Assembly (NCBI RefSeq): GCF_004367745.1
Contig: NZ_CP037993.1
Coordinates: forward strand, 5,332,001 to 5,396,000
Origin: Herbaspirillum huttiense
Lineage (GTDB): Bacteria; Pseudomonadota; Gammaproteobacteria; Burkholderiales; Burkholderiaceae_D
Length of the DNA stretch: 64,000 bases
Direction of reading: 5' to 3'
Shown here: positions 9,230 to 18,293 of the stretch, one piece after another
How the letters are laid out: every line of letters begins with the position of its first letter
Position numbering within the stretch: the first letter of the stretch is position 1
Notes under the pieces: model-generated
The model's database searches: none
Seen by the model: only the letters and a program-made list of their open reading frames with translations
What the model was told of the DNA's origin: nothing
Program-made: the position numbers and the translations under genes

Positions 9230-9272
9230 ATTGAAAACCTATTGAAATCCGATTGAACACAGTTCAATTTTT
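9230..9272. repeat. Three ATTGAA repeats at exact 11-base spacing, ending in a palindrome
   Basis: ATTGAA begins at 9230, 9241 and 9252. The last copy forms the perfect 7-3-7 dyad ATTGAAC-ACA-GTTCAAT (9252-9268) followed by TTTT. The dyad plus T-run could be a weak terminator for the lysR gene; the phased direct repeats are more like a protein-binding array. The location between two gene 3' ends is unusual for an operator. Confidence 0.5.
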
Positions 9273-9324
9273 CTAAGTTTTTCAGGAAAGCTACTTTAGA
9301 GAAAAAATTCAGAAAACTTAGTTT

Positions 9325-10296
9325 TCAAGGAATGATTTTGGTCTTGCTCTTGGCCGCCAGCAACTGCACCAGCAGCTGGTCACGCTCGGCAGCGATGCCG
9401 GCAGAAGTCTTGCCGCTCATCTGCTCTTCTACCCCAGCGCGAATCTGTGCCTTGAGTGCAGCGGTGATGGAAGGCGCTCCCAGATCGGCCCACCAGCTTT
9501 CGATGGGCGGTCCCAGGTGATCCAGCATGTGGCCGATGCCGCCCTCTCCGCCCGACATGTGCAGATTGAGATAAGGCCCCATCAAAGCCCAGCGCAGGCC
9601 GGGCCCGTAGGCGATGGCCGTATCGATGTCTTCGGTACTGGCCACGCCCTGTTCGACCAGGTGGAAGGCCTCGCGCCACAGGGCGGCCTGCAGGCGGTTG
9701 GCGATGTGGCCCTTGACCTCCTTGCGCACGTGGATGGCCTTCTTGCCGATGGCGGTGTAGAAGTCCAGCGCAGCCTGCACCGCCTCCGGCGCGGTCTGCG
9801 CACCGCCGATCACTTCCACCAGCGGGATCAGGTGCGGCGGGTTGAAGGGATGGCCCAGCACCACCCGGCCGGGATGGCGGCAGGCGGCCTGCACCTTGCT
9901 CATCAGCAGGCCCGAGGAACTGGAGGCCAGGACCACATGCGCCGGCAACGCGGCATCCATGCGCCGGAACAGGTCGATCTTGAGGTCTTCGCGCTCAGGG
10001 CCGTTTTCCTGCACGAAGTCCGCGCCCTCGAGCGCCTCTTCCAGCGAGGCCGAGAAACGCAGCCGCTCAGGGGAGGCACCGGTTGCCAGCCCCAGCAACT
10101 CCAGGCTGGGCCAGTGACGCGCCACGGCGGCACGCAACTTCACTTCCGCATCCGGCATCGGGTCGGTGGCCGAGACCTCCAGCCCCCGCGCCAGAAAATA
10201 GGCCGCCCAACTGGCCCCGATCACGCCGGTGCCCACCACCGCTACCCGGCGCACCTCCTGTTGACCGGCCCGAGCGCCGCTTGCTGATGCTTGCAT
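9325..10296 (-). CDS. 3-hydroxyacyl-CoA dehydrogenase family oxidoreductase (carnitine dehydrogenase-like)
   Basis: This 323-residue NAD-dependent dehydrogenase of the 3-hydroxyacyl-CoA dehydrogenase superfamily is about the size of L-carnitine dehydrogenases. The Rossmann GTGVIG motif is at 22-27. The catalytic segment has SSSSGLL, then GHPFNPPHL with the active-site His, then KEVKGHIANRLQAALWREA. The C-terminal half is the helical dimerisation domain. The QENGPER motif is shared with carnitine dehydrogenases and with gulonate 3-dehydrogenase/lambda-crystallin, so the substrate is a 3-hydroxy acid but cannot be fixed. No CoA transferase or betaine genes lie nearby. An inverted repeat lies upstream at 10356-10392. 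Confidence 0.85.
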   Translation of the reverse strand: MQASASGARAGQQEVRRVAVVGTGVIGASWAAYFLARGLEVSATDPMPDAEVKLRAAVARHWPSLELLGLATGASPERLRFSASLEEALEGADFVQENGPEREDLKIDLFRRMDAALPAHVVLASSSSGLLMSKVQAACRHPGRVVLGHPFNPPHLIPLVEVIGGAQTAPEAVQAALDFYTAIGKKAIHVRKEVKGHIANRLQAALWREAFHLVEQGVASTEDIDTAIAYGPGLRWALMGPYLNLHMSGGEGGIGHMLDHLGPPIESWWADLGAPSITAALKAQIRAGVEEQMSGKTSAGIAAERDQLLVQLLAAKSKTKIIP

Positions 10297-10355
10297 CTGT
10301 GTCTCCTTTGTTGATGGGCTTCAATGAAGCCGGGTTCGTTATGAATATTCTTGAT

Positions 10356-10392
10356 AAATCTCGATTTTATTCGAGGTTTTAGCACGAGATTT
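10356..10392. promoter_or_regulatory. Inverted repeat AAATCTCG...CGAGATTT
   Basis: Perfect 8-base arms AAATCTCG (10356-10363) and CGAGATTT (10385-10392) enclose a second dyad, CTCGA-N6-TCGAG. It lies 60-96 bases upstream of the carnitine dehydrogenase-like start, so it may be an operator for that gene. The binding protein is unknown. Confidence 0.4.
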
Positions 10393-10474
10393 GCATGGGC
10401 ATTCGGCTACGATTGGCATCAAAGCACATAAACAAATTCCCGGATATGAATCGGGATCAACTCCGGGTCACGCC

Positions 10475-10564
10475 ATGTTTCTCTATCTTCCTTTCCTGCT
10501 GGCCTTCCTCACCGTGTTGGGGATTGCACTCGGCTGGAAATCACTAAGCAACAAGCTATGGTAG
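10475..10564 (+). CDS. Possible 29-residue membrane peptide
   Basis: An ATG-to-TAG frame encodes a peptide with one hydrophobic helix (YLPFLLAFLTVLGIALGW) and a short charged tail, the pattern of small membrane proteins. The ribosome site is poor. It lies 81 bases before the DsbB-like gene on the same strand and could be its leader or partner. The only evidence is the hydrophobic composition and clean start and stop. Confidence 0.3.
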   Translation: MFLYLPFLLAFLTVLGIALGWKSLSNKLW

Positions 10565-10645
10565 GCAAGCACCATCGTCACCCTGTGGGGGTTCAGCCAA
10601 ACCGCCCAGGGCCCCCTGGGTTTCATCTTGTAATGGCACCGTCTC

Positions 10646-11275
10646 ATGGACCGTTCCGTTGTCTTCACCCCACGCGAACCCGTGCTGCCGGGCGGGATTT
10701 TCCTCAATTGCCTGTGCCTGCTGGCCATCAGTGGCTACCTGGGCCTGCTGCTGTACCTCCAATCGATGGCGCTGTTGCCTGGCACCCCGCTACGCCAGCT
10801 GCAGTACACCGGCATCATCCTCACCGGCATCGGCTTCCTGCGCAATCTGCGCTTCGGGATCAAGAGCGCGCATTATGGGGTAGCGCTGATGGGCGCGCTG
10901 CTGACCGGGCTGATGGCCTTGCGCCAGATCTCGCTGGAAGCCCTGGCCGGGCAGACGCCCACGGGACCGCTGTTGCAAGGCATGCATTTCCATACCTGGA
11001 TGGCCCTGTTTTCACTGACCGCAATCCTGACCATTGCAGCCCTGCTGGGAGTCAAGAGTGCTGAATACCCGGCGACGCTGCTGCTGCTGCAAAGCGCGGA
11101 AAAGGAAAATGAACCACGCCGCATCCCTTGGGGCAGGATAGGCGCAGGCACCATCTTCGTGCTGCTGGCCGGTGCGCATCTGGTGGCCAGCATGGGCGAC
11201 TGCGGCCGGCTGGTCTGTGACGAGGGGCTGATTGATCTCCTGCAATTGCATTCGCCACCCCCGCTCAAGCCCTGA
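10646..11275 (+). CDS. DsbB-like integral membrane protein without a clear CxxC
   Basis: This 209-residue protein has four to five transmembrane segments. It resembles DsbB-family quinone reductases in the YGVALMGALLTGLMALRQI helix and the following GMHFHTWMALF segment, the DsbB-like RQ and HxYTW region. However, the periplasmic CxxC that DsbB uses to reoxidise DsbA is absent. The only cysteines are CLC within the first helix and a C-terminal CGRLVC pair. It may therefore be a redox-inactive paralogue or use the terminal pair. The ATG at 10646 is chosen without strong ribosome-site support. Family assignment is moderate. Confidence 0.6.
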   Translation: MDRSVVFTPREPVLPGGIFLNCLCLLAISGYLGLLLYLQSMALLPGTPLRQLQYTGIILTGIGFLRNLRFGIKSAHYGVALMGALLTGLMALRQISLEALAGQTPTGPLLQGMHFHTWMALFSLTAILTIAALLGVKSAEYPATLLLLQSAEKENEPRRIPWGRIGAGTIFVLLAGAHLVASMGDCGRLVCDEGLIDLLQLHSPPPLKP

Positions 11276-11314
11276 AAAAAAACGGCGCACGCCTGCCGTC
11301 AGCAGGGGTGCGCC
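11275..11314 (-). terminator. Terminator of the porin gene
   Basis: On the minus strand the stem GGCGCAC...GTGCGCC, with an inner CCTGC/GCAGG stem, is followed by eight T residues (A-run 11275-11282). It lies about 75 bases past the porin stop and overlaps the end of the DsbB-like gene on the other strand. Confidence 0.85.
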
Positions 11315-11387
11315 GGTCAATGACGGCTCAAGACTATCGTGGCCCGCACGCCAACCACGCGTGCCGGGCCAGGGGACTACACGGACA

Positions 11388-12458
11388 TCAGAAGCGGTGC
11401 TGCATGCCCAGGGTCATGCCGAACTGGCTGTTGGAGAAGCCGACGTCATCCCGCGACAGGCCCACCAGCTGGTTGTTCTTGGCCTTGGCATAGGCCGTGC
11501 TCAGGTACAGGTCGGTGCGCTTGGACATCGCGTACTTCAGGCGCAGCGAGTACATGATGGGATCAGCATCGTTGGCCACATTCTTGATGTTCTGGTAGTA
11601 GATCGCACCGATCACGCTCATGGCCGGAGTGAACTTCCAGGTCACGCCGCCCCAGATGAAGTCGCTGCGCTGGTCGGCAGCGCCGCTGGCCAGGGTCTTC
11701 TTGTAGTAGCGGTAGCCGAGGTTGAACTTCCAGGCATCCGACAGCTGGTAGCCGGCGGCCAGGTGGGCGCTGGTGGCGCGGTCATACGGGGCGTTGGTGG
11801 TGCTCACGCTGTTGTTGCGGTCATAGGTCGCGGCCACGCTGAACGGACCCGAACCCCAGCCCAGGCCGACACCGTACTTGGCACCGTTGCTGGTCTCGCC
11901 GGCCACTTCGCCGAAGCCGTACATGGCACCGACCTTCACGCCCGCGAACTCGCCCTGGTACTTGACCAGATTGGACACGCCGGTCGGCATGCCGTCCTTG
12001 CGGCCACCGGTGGCACCGGCCGAGGTCACCCAGGAATAGTTGGCCGAGTAGCCCATCGGGTCGAACGGCAGGATGAAGTCATAGGTGGTGGAGAAGGAAC
12101 GGCCCACCACCACGCGGCCGAAGCCGCCTTCCAGGCCGACGTTGGACTGGCGGTTGAAGAGCTGGTTGGAATCGCCGTCGAAGGCGCCGTTATCCAGCTT
12201 GAAGCCGTTTTCCAGCTGGAAGATGGCTTTCAGGCCACCGCCCAGGTCTTCGGTACCACGGAAGCCGATGCGCGAGGTGTTCATGGTGCCCGAGCTGAGG
12301 CGCACCAGGCTGTTGCCGGCAGCATTGGCATTGGTGACATATTCCACGCCCGAATCGATCAGGCCGTAGACGGTAACGGAAGTTTGCGCCTGCACGGAAG
12401 TCGTGGCGAACGCGGCGAATGCGGCCAGCATGCTGGCGGCGAGGTGATTCCTTTGCAC
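11388..12458 (-). CDS. Gram-negative general porin
   Basis: This 356-residue outer-membrane beta-barrel is of the Burkholderia/Bordetella porin family (Porin_4). The GTG start at 12458 follows GGAGACC by three bases and gives a normal signal peptide (LAASMLAAFAAFATTSVQA, cleavage before QTSV). Typical features follow: VTVYGLIDSGVEY at the mature N-terminus, RIGFRGTEDLGGGL, and a C-terminal barrel strand ending in MTLGMQHRF with the terminal Phe required for BAM recognition. The open frame extends upstream to 12620, but that part lacks a signal sequence. It lies downstream of an ABC import operon in the same direction and could supply its solute, though a terminator-like structure separates them. 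Confidence 0.92.
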   Translation of the reverse strand: MQRNHLAASMLAAFAAFATTSVQAQTSVTVYGLIDSGVEYVTNANAAGNSLVRLSSGTMNTSRIGFRGTEDLGGGLKAIFQLENGFKLDNGAFDGDSNQLFNRQSNVGLEGGFGRVVVGRSFSTTYDFILPFDPMGYSANYSWVTSAGATGGRKDGMPTGVSNLVKYQGEFAGVKVGAMYGFGEVAGETSNGAKYGVGLGWGSGPFSVAATYDRNNSVSTTNAPYDRATSAHLAAGYQLSDAWKFNLGYRYYKKTLASGAADQRSDFIWGGVTWKFTPAMSVIGAIYYQNIKNVANDADPIMYSLRLKYAMSKRTDLYLSTAYAKAKNNQLVGLSRDDVGFSNSQFGMTLGMQHRF

Positions 12459-12618
12459 TGAGGTCTCCTTGGTTGAAAGCGTTGGATGGCGTCGGCACGG
12501 CCTTGCCGTGCGACGTCTTCTGTTCATGCACCCGGTGTGCTCCTGATGGCTTTTCCGGGTGAGCGAGGGGATGGCGGATAGCCTTGCTCGCTGGTTTTCA
12601 TCGATGCGATGAACCGTC

Positions 12619-12677
12619 AAAAAACTAAGTTTTTCCGAACGGGAAACTTAGACATTCCGTTCGGCCACCTTAGTTTT

Positions 12678-12681
<4 letters not shown>
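12619..12681 (-). terminator. Terminator-like hairpin after the ABC importer operon
   Basis: On the minus strand, just after the ATP-binding gene stop, CCGAACGG (12664-12657) pairs with CCGTTCGG (12642-12635) and is followed by AAAAACTTAGTTTTTT. Three copies of a CTTAG/CTAAG motif with a T-tract surround it (12619-12681). The stem is short, so termination is likely but not certain. Confidence 0.55.
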
Positions 12682-13766
<1,085 letters not shown>

Positions 13767-13839
13767 GATGATTCCTCAGGATGCTCTTGCTGTATCGGGA
13801 GGCCGGCACCCTTGGTACCGGCCGTGCTATCGGTGCAGG

Positions 13840-15651
13840 TCAGTCGTGCAGCTTGACGCCGAAGCGCAGCGCAATGCCCAGGCCCACGGCCACCAGCGTG
13901 ATGTTGATGAAGGACAGTGCAGCCACCAGTTCCACTGCGCCGGCGGCCCACATGGAGACGATCATCGAGCCGATCACCTCGGTACCGGGCGAGAGCAGGT
14001 AGACACCGGTGGAGTACTCGCGCTCGAAGATCAGGAACACCATCAGCCAGGCGCCCACCAGGCCATAGCGCACCAGCGGAATGGTGACGTCACGCGTGAC
14101 GCGGGAGCGCGAGGCACCGACCGCGCGGGCGGCTTCTTCCAGTTCCGGGCCGACTTGCAGCAGGGCGGTGTTGATCAGGCGCAGGCCGTAGGCCATCCAC
14201 ACCACCGAGTACGCCAGCCAGACCGAGAAGATGGTCGAACGCAGGCCGCGCAGGGCGGGGATGAAGCTGTCGACCAGCCACAGGGCGATAGGGTTGTCGA
14301 TGCCCTTCAAGGCCGAGTCCAGCAGCGAGGGCACGAACAGGAACACCCACAGGAAGGACAGGCCGGCCAGCAGGCCCGGCACCGCACGCGGGACCAGCAC
14401 GCTGTAGTCGAGGAAGCGGGTCACGCCATCCTGCTTGCGGTGCATGGCCAGGGCGATGGCGGTATAGCAGGCCACGGCCAGGGCGCCGCCGATCACGCCG
14501 ATCAGCACCGTGTTGATGATGCCGCGCACCAGCGAGGGTTGATCCCACACGTTGAGCAGATTCTCGAAGGTCAGCACGTCCAGCAGGTTGACGCCATCGC
14601 CCCAGTGCGAGACGAAGGTGCGCAGGCCGATGCCCGAGAGCGGGATGATGACCGTGAACAGCAGCCAGCCGGCGATCAGAGTGAACGCCACCCAGCGCCA
14701 CTTGCCCAGCGGCAGCGCCTTCTGGCGCGCGCCCTTGCCCTTGATGGCGACGAACTTGTTGGCCGAGCGCAGCAGCCAGCGCTGCAGCATCACCAGCGGC
14801 ATGGTCACCGCCACCAGGCACACGGCCACCGCCGCCATCAGGTGATACGAAGGCGTACCCAGTTTGTTGGTGAGCTTGTAGAGATAGGTCGGCAGCACCA
14901 GGTGGCCTTCCGGATCGCCCAGCACCAGTACCAGGCCGAACACTTCAAAGCCGAGGAAGAACACCAGCACGCCGGAGTAGGCCAGTGCCGGGGTAATCAT
15001 CGGCAGCGAGACGTTGAGCGCGACCTGCAGCGGCGAGGCACCGGCCACGCGGGCCGCTTCTTCCACATCCGAACCCAGGCTGCGCAGGGCGGCCGAGGCA
15101 TACAGGTAGACGTGCGGCACGTGGGTCAGGCCGGCGATGATGACGATGCTGGTGAAGGAATAGATGTTCCACGGATCGCCCTCGAAACCGAACACCGACA
15201 GCAGGTTCTTGACCCACACCGTGTAGAAGCCGACCGGTCCCATCGAGACCACGTAGCCGAAGCCGATCACCATGGGTGAGACGAAGATCGGCACCATCAG
15301 CGCGGGAGCGATGAAGCTGCGGCCCGGCAGGTCGGTACGCACCATCAGGAAGGCCAGCATGCCGCCCAGCGGGACGGCGATCAGCGCCAGGCCGGTGGCC
15401 AGCGTGAGGCCATTGACGAAGGCCTGGCGGAAGTCCGGGTCATCGAAGATGAAGCGGTAGGAATCGAAGGTCAGCGTCTTGACCGGCGCGAAGAAGGGGG
15501 CCGACAGGAAGCTTTGATAGAAGATCAGCAGCAGCGGCACGAAGATGGCCAGGGCTGCCAGCAGCACGACCAGGCCGCGCGGCCAGTTCAGCCGGAAACG
15601 GCGGGTCGGCAGGGCTGGCTCGCTGCGCGGTAGCGTTGTGGTGGTTTGCAT
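13840..15651 (-). CDS. FbpB-type fused ABC permease
   Basis: This permease of about 603 residues contains two BPD_transp_1 halves fused head to tail, as in FbpB/SfuB-type importers, with about 12 transmembrane helices. EAA loops that contact the ATPase occur in both halves: VEEAARVAGASPLQVALNV near residue 200 and LEEAARAVGASRSRV near 500. The ATG at 15651 is preferred over one four codons upstream because GAGG precedes it by six bases. A dispersed repeat lies in the 193-base gap to the upstream binding-protein gene. The fused architecture is common for iron, 2-aminoethylphosphonate and organic-acid systems. Confidence 0.9.
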   Translation of the reverse strand: MQTTTTLPRSEPALPTRRFRLNWPRGLVVLLAALAIFVPLLLIFYQSFLSAPFFAPVKTLTFDSYRFIFDDPDFRQAFVNGLTLATGLALIAVPLGGMLAFLMVRTDLPGRSFIAPALMVPIFVSPMVIGFGYVVSMGPVGFYTVWVKNLLSVFGFEGDPWNIYSFTSIVIIAGLTHVPHVYLYASAALRSLGSDVEEAARVAGASPLQVALNVSLPMITPALAYSGVLVFFLGFEVFGLVLVLGDPEGHLVLPTYLYKLTNKLGTPSYHLMAAVAVCLVAVTMPLVMLQRWLLRSANKFVAIKGKGARQKALPLGKWRWVAFTLIAGWLLFTVIIPLSGIGLRTFVSHWGDGVNLLDVLTFENLLNVWDQPSLVRGIINTVLIGVIGGALAVACYTAIALAMHRKQDGVTRFLDYSVLVPRAVPGLLAGLSFLWVFLFVPSLLDSALKGIDNPIALWLVDSFIPALRGLRSTIFSVWLAYSVVWMAYGLRLINTALLQVGPELEEAARAVGASRSRVTRDVTIPLVRYGLVGAWLMVFLIFEREYSTGVYLLSPGTEVIGSMIVSMWAAGAVELVAALSFINITLVAVGLGIALRFGVKLHD

Positions 15652-15748
15652 GGTGCGCCTCATGAGTGGGCAGATGGATCAGGACAGGCAGGGAAGCGGC
15701 CAGGGCCGCGCTCCGAAACAACGAACTTGCGCGGTGATGACAAACATC

Positions 15749-15787
15749 CCGTTCGGACTGAGTAGACCCGCAGGGTCGTATCGAAGG
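15749..15787. repeat. Dispersed inverted element, copy B (half unit)
   Basis: A 39-base unit, CCGTTCGGACTGAGTAG...CGTATCGAAGG, matches 45770-45809 with a few differences. Only one half is clear here. It lies inside the ABC operon, between binding protein and permease genes, where it could form RNA structure that adjusts expression. Confidence 0.65.
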
Positions 15788-15844
15788 CGTGACGCCCTTG
15801 GCACTGCGGACTACCCGGCCCGTGACAGGATGAATCTAAAAAAT

Positions 15845-16951
15845 TTACTTCTTGGTGGCTTCCTTCCACTGCTTCAGGAAGTCCAGGCGCTTCTTCTGAT
15901 CCAGGTATTCCAGCAGTTCGGTGGAGACCGGCATGGGCTTGAGCGACGCTCCCAGCTGCTTGGTCAGTTCGGCCGAGGTGGTGGCACCGGTGACGTCGCC
16001 ACGGATGGCGAACAGCTGCGCATCATTGGCGATGATGGTCTGGCCGCGCTTGGAGAGGATGTAGTCCACCCACAGCTTGGCGGCATTGAGGTTCTTGCCG
16101 GCCTTGTTGATGAAGATCACGCGCGAGAGCACCAGGTTGTAATCCTTGGTGAAGGCCACGCCGATGGACGGGTCCTTCTTGGCGCGCACCAGGGCGTAGG
16201 GGCCGAGGATGTTGTAGCCGATCAGGTTTTCACCCGAGGAGATGCGCTCGAGCATGGTGCCGGTCGAGGATTGCACGCGCGCAGCCACGCCGCCCATGGC
16301 TTTGGCGAAGTCCCAGAAATGCGGGTTGTGCTTCAGGTCATAGGTCATCAGGCTGAAACCGACGCCGGACTTCTCGATGTCGTAGGTGGTGACCTTGTTC
16401 TTGAACTTGTCCTGCTTGCTGACCAGGAGTTTGGTGAACTCGTCGTGGGTGGTCGGCACTTCGGCCTCGGTCACCAGGCGCTTGTTGTAGACAATGGCAG
16501 CCGGCTCGAAGGTGGTGCCGTAGGCAGTGTCCTTCCAGTTCGCCCAGGCCGGCACGGCGGCGGCTTCCGGTGACTTGTAGGCCACCGCATAGCCTTCGGA
16601 GGCCAGCTTGACCTGCAGGTCCATGGAGGAGGACCACATCACGTCAGCCGTGGCGCCACCGGCGGCCGCTTCGGAGATGAAGCGGTTGTAGGCTTCGGTA
16701 GAGTTCATGTCGTTGTACTCGACCTTCACGCCCGGATAGAGCGCACCGAAATCCTTGATCAGCGCTTCGGCCGCCTTGGAATCGGTGGTGCTGTAGATCA
16801 CGACCTTGCCTTCCTTCTTGGCGCCTTCGATGACCTTGGCGTAATCGGCGGGATAGCCGGCGGGGGTGTCGGCATGGGCCACACCGCTGAAAGTGACGGG
16901 CAAAGCGAGGGCCAGGCCGAGCGCAATGCTCAGGCGACGTTTGTGCAACAT
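15845..16951 (-). CDS. FbpA-type ABC transporter substrate-binding protein
   Basis: This 368-residue periplasmic binding protein has a signal peptide (LSIALGLALALPVTFSGVAHA, cleavage before DTPAG) and an SBP_bac-type two-lobed fold. The GKVVIYSTTD strand and the AAAGGATADVMWSSSMD loop are typical of the FbpA/AfuA/AEP-binding cluster. The paired tyrosines used by FbpA to hold ferric iron are not obvious here, so an organic anion is at least as likely as iron. GGAGAA precedes the ATG. It is the second gene of the minus-strand operon TctC-like, binding protein, permease, ATPase. Confidence 0.88.
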   Translation of the reverse strand: MLHKRRLSIALGLALALPVTFSGVAHADTPAGYPADYAKVIEGAKKEGKVVIYSTTDSKAAEALIKDFGALYPGVKVEYNDMNSTEAYNRFISEAAAGGATADVMWSSSMDLQVKLASEGYAVAYKSPEAAAVPAWANWKDTAYGTTFEPAAIVYNKRLVTEAEVPTTHDEFTKLLVSKQDKFKNKVTTYDIEKSGVGFSLMTYDLKHNPHFWDFAKAMGGVAARVQSSTGTMLERISSGENLIGYNILGPYALVRAKKDPSIGVAFTKDYNLVLSRVIFINKAGKNLNAAKLWVDYILSKRGQTIIANDAQLFAIRGDVTGATTSAELTKQLGASLKPMPVSTELLEYLDQKKRLDFLKQWKEATKK

Positions 16952-17030
16952 GGATTCTCCTTGATGATGAAACGGGCCTTGCGCCGGCCCGGCTGCAGAG
17001 CACGCCTGACGGCGTGTGCAACCTGGCTGA

Positions 17031-18011
17031 TCAGCGCACCAGGCCCAACTCCTGGGACTGCCTGCGATAACGCGCAACGGTCTGCGCGATGTAATCCGAG
17101 AGCGGCTTGCCGGTCATGGCAAAGGGTTGCAAGCCACCGATACTGCGCTGGCGATCGAATTCGGGATCGGCCAGTACCCGGTCGAAATACCGGACCCAGC
17201 GCCGGTAATCCGCTTCCGGCGCATGCGGGCTCATGTAGAAGCCGCGAATGATCGGCCACACCACCTCGTAACCCTGTTCGCGTGCGGTCGGTATTGCCTG
17301 CAGCGGGCCCGGCAGGCGTTGCTCGGACAGCACCGCCAGGATGCGCACCTTGCCGTCGGCCATGAAGTAGGCGGCTTCCGAGGTATCGCCCGAAATCACC
17401 TGCACGTGCCCGGCCTGCAAGGCGGCAAACGAATCACCGCCGCCTTCCAGCGCCACGAAGCGGAACTGCCTCGGCGTAAAACCGGCTTGCTGCGCCAGCA
17501 GCGCCATCTTCAGCCAGTCCTGACTGCCCACGGTCCCGGACAAACCCACGGTGACCGCCGACGGATCCTTGCGGATCGCTTCCAGCAACTGCTTCAGGTT
17601 GCGCCACGGCGCATCGCTACGTACCGCGATCATGCCGTGATCGATGCCGATCCCGGCCACCCAGCGCACGTCGCCCACATCGGCGGGGCCATACTTGCCT
17701 TGCGCCAGGCTGAGCAGCGAGCCGCCCGAAAACGCCACCAGCGTCTCCGGCCCACCGCGCCGCTGCGAGACCACCGAACTCCAGGCCACGGCCCCGATGC
17801 CGCCGGGCAAATACGCCACCTTGAAATCCTGCTTGCCGCCCTCTTCCTGCATGGCCTGGCGCAACAGCTTGCACGAGGCGTCCATGCCGCCGCCCGGCTT
17901 GGCCGGGACGATGCACTCGGCCGCCAGCGCGCACGGCATCGCACAGGCCAGCAGACAGGCGGCCAGCAAGCGAACACAGTGGTGCCAACGATGCGAGCGG
18001 TCCGCCTTCAT
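17031..18011 (-). CDS. Orphan Bug/TctC-family periplasmic binding protein
   Basis: This 326-residue Bug-family binding protein is of the TctC type, which normally feeds tripartite TctABC transporters for citrate and other carboxylates. The signal peptide (LLAACLLACAMPCALA) precedes AECIVPAKPGGGMD, the family motif that grips a carboxylate. The GGIGAVAW and GTVGSQDW loops line the pocket. No TctA or TctB gene accompanies it. Instead it heads an ABC importer operon and diverges from tctDE. In Bordetella the homologue BctC signals to the BctE kinase, so a sensing role is plausible here; that is inference. Confidence 0.88.
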   Translation of the reverse strand: MKADRSHRWHHCVRLLAACLLACAMPCALAAECIVPAKPGGGMDASCKLLRQAMQEEGGKQDFKVAYLPGGIGAVAWSSVVSQRRGGPETLVAFSGGSLLSLAQGKYGPADVGDVRWVAGIGIDHGMIAVRSDAPWRNLKQLLEAIRKDPSAVTVGLSGTVGSQDWLKMALLAQQAGFTPRQFRFVALEGGGDSFAALQAGHVQVISGDTSEAAYFMADGKVRILAVLSEQRLPGPLQAIPTAREQGYEVVWPIIRGFYMSPHAPEADYRRWVRYFDRVLADPEFDRQRSIGGLQPFAMTGKPLSDYIAQTVARYRRQSQELGLVR

Positions 18012-18131
18012 GGCGGTCAGCAGCAGAAACGGGAGGCGGGAAGAACGGTACGGACGGGTCCGGACCCAAGGGTGGTCATGATGTGTCTCCGGCTTGGATT
18101 TTTTGATATGGGCGCATCGTACAAGAAAAGC

Positions 18132-18161
18132 CTTTCAGCCGGCTTTCAGCGAAGCTGTCAG
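18132..18161. promoter_or_regulatory. Direct repeats CTTTCAG at 11-base spacing, candidate TctD site
   Basis: CTTTCAG occurs at 18132-18138 and 18143-18149, with CTGTCAG at 18155-18161. Direct repeats spaced about one helical turn are the usual binding pattern of OmpR-family regulators. It lies between divergent tctC-like and tctD genes, so binding could control both. Confidence 0.5.
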
Positions 18162-18293
18162 TGTGGGATCGACGCTACGCAGTTTCCACAATGGCCGGAA
18201 GAGGACATTTCAAAGGCGGCGGCCCATCTGTTAGCATCCGCGCTGGAGACAAGCCGTACCGCAACGTACAAGTAAAAGTAAAAGGGCCGCCGC

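Larger units (their letters stand above)
10297..10645. other. Intergenic region with an inverted repeat and a possible 29-codon gene
   Basis: This gap separates the divergent dehydrogenase and DsbB-like genes. It is AT-rich near 10340-10395, which would suit promoters in both directions. It contains the inverted repeat at 10356-10392 and a short open frame at 10475-10564. I see no RNA gene or mobile element here. Confidence 0.5.
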
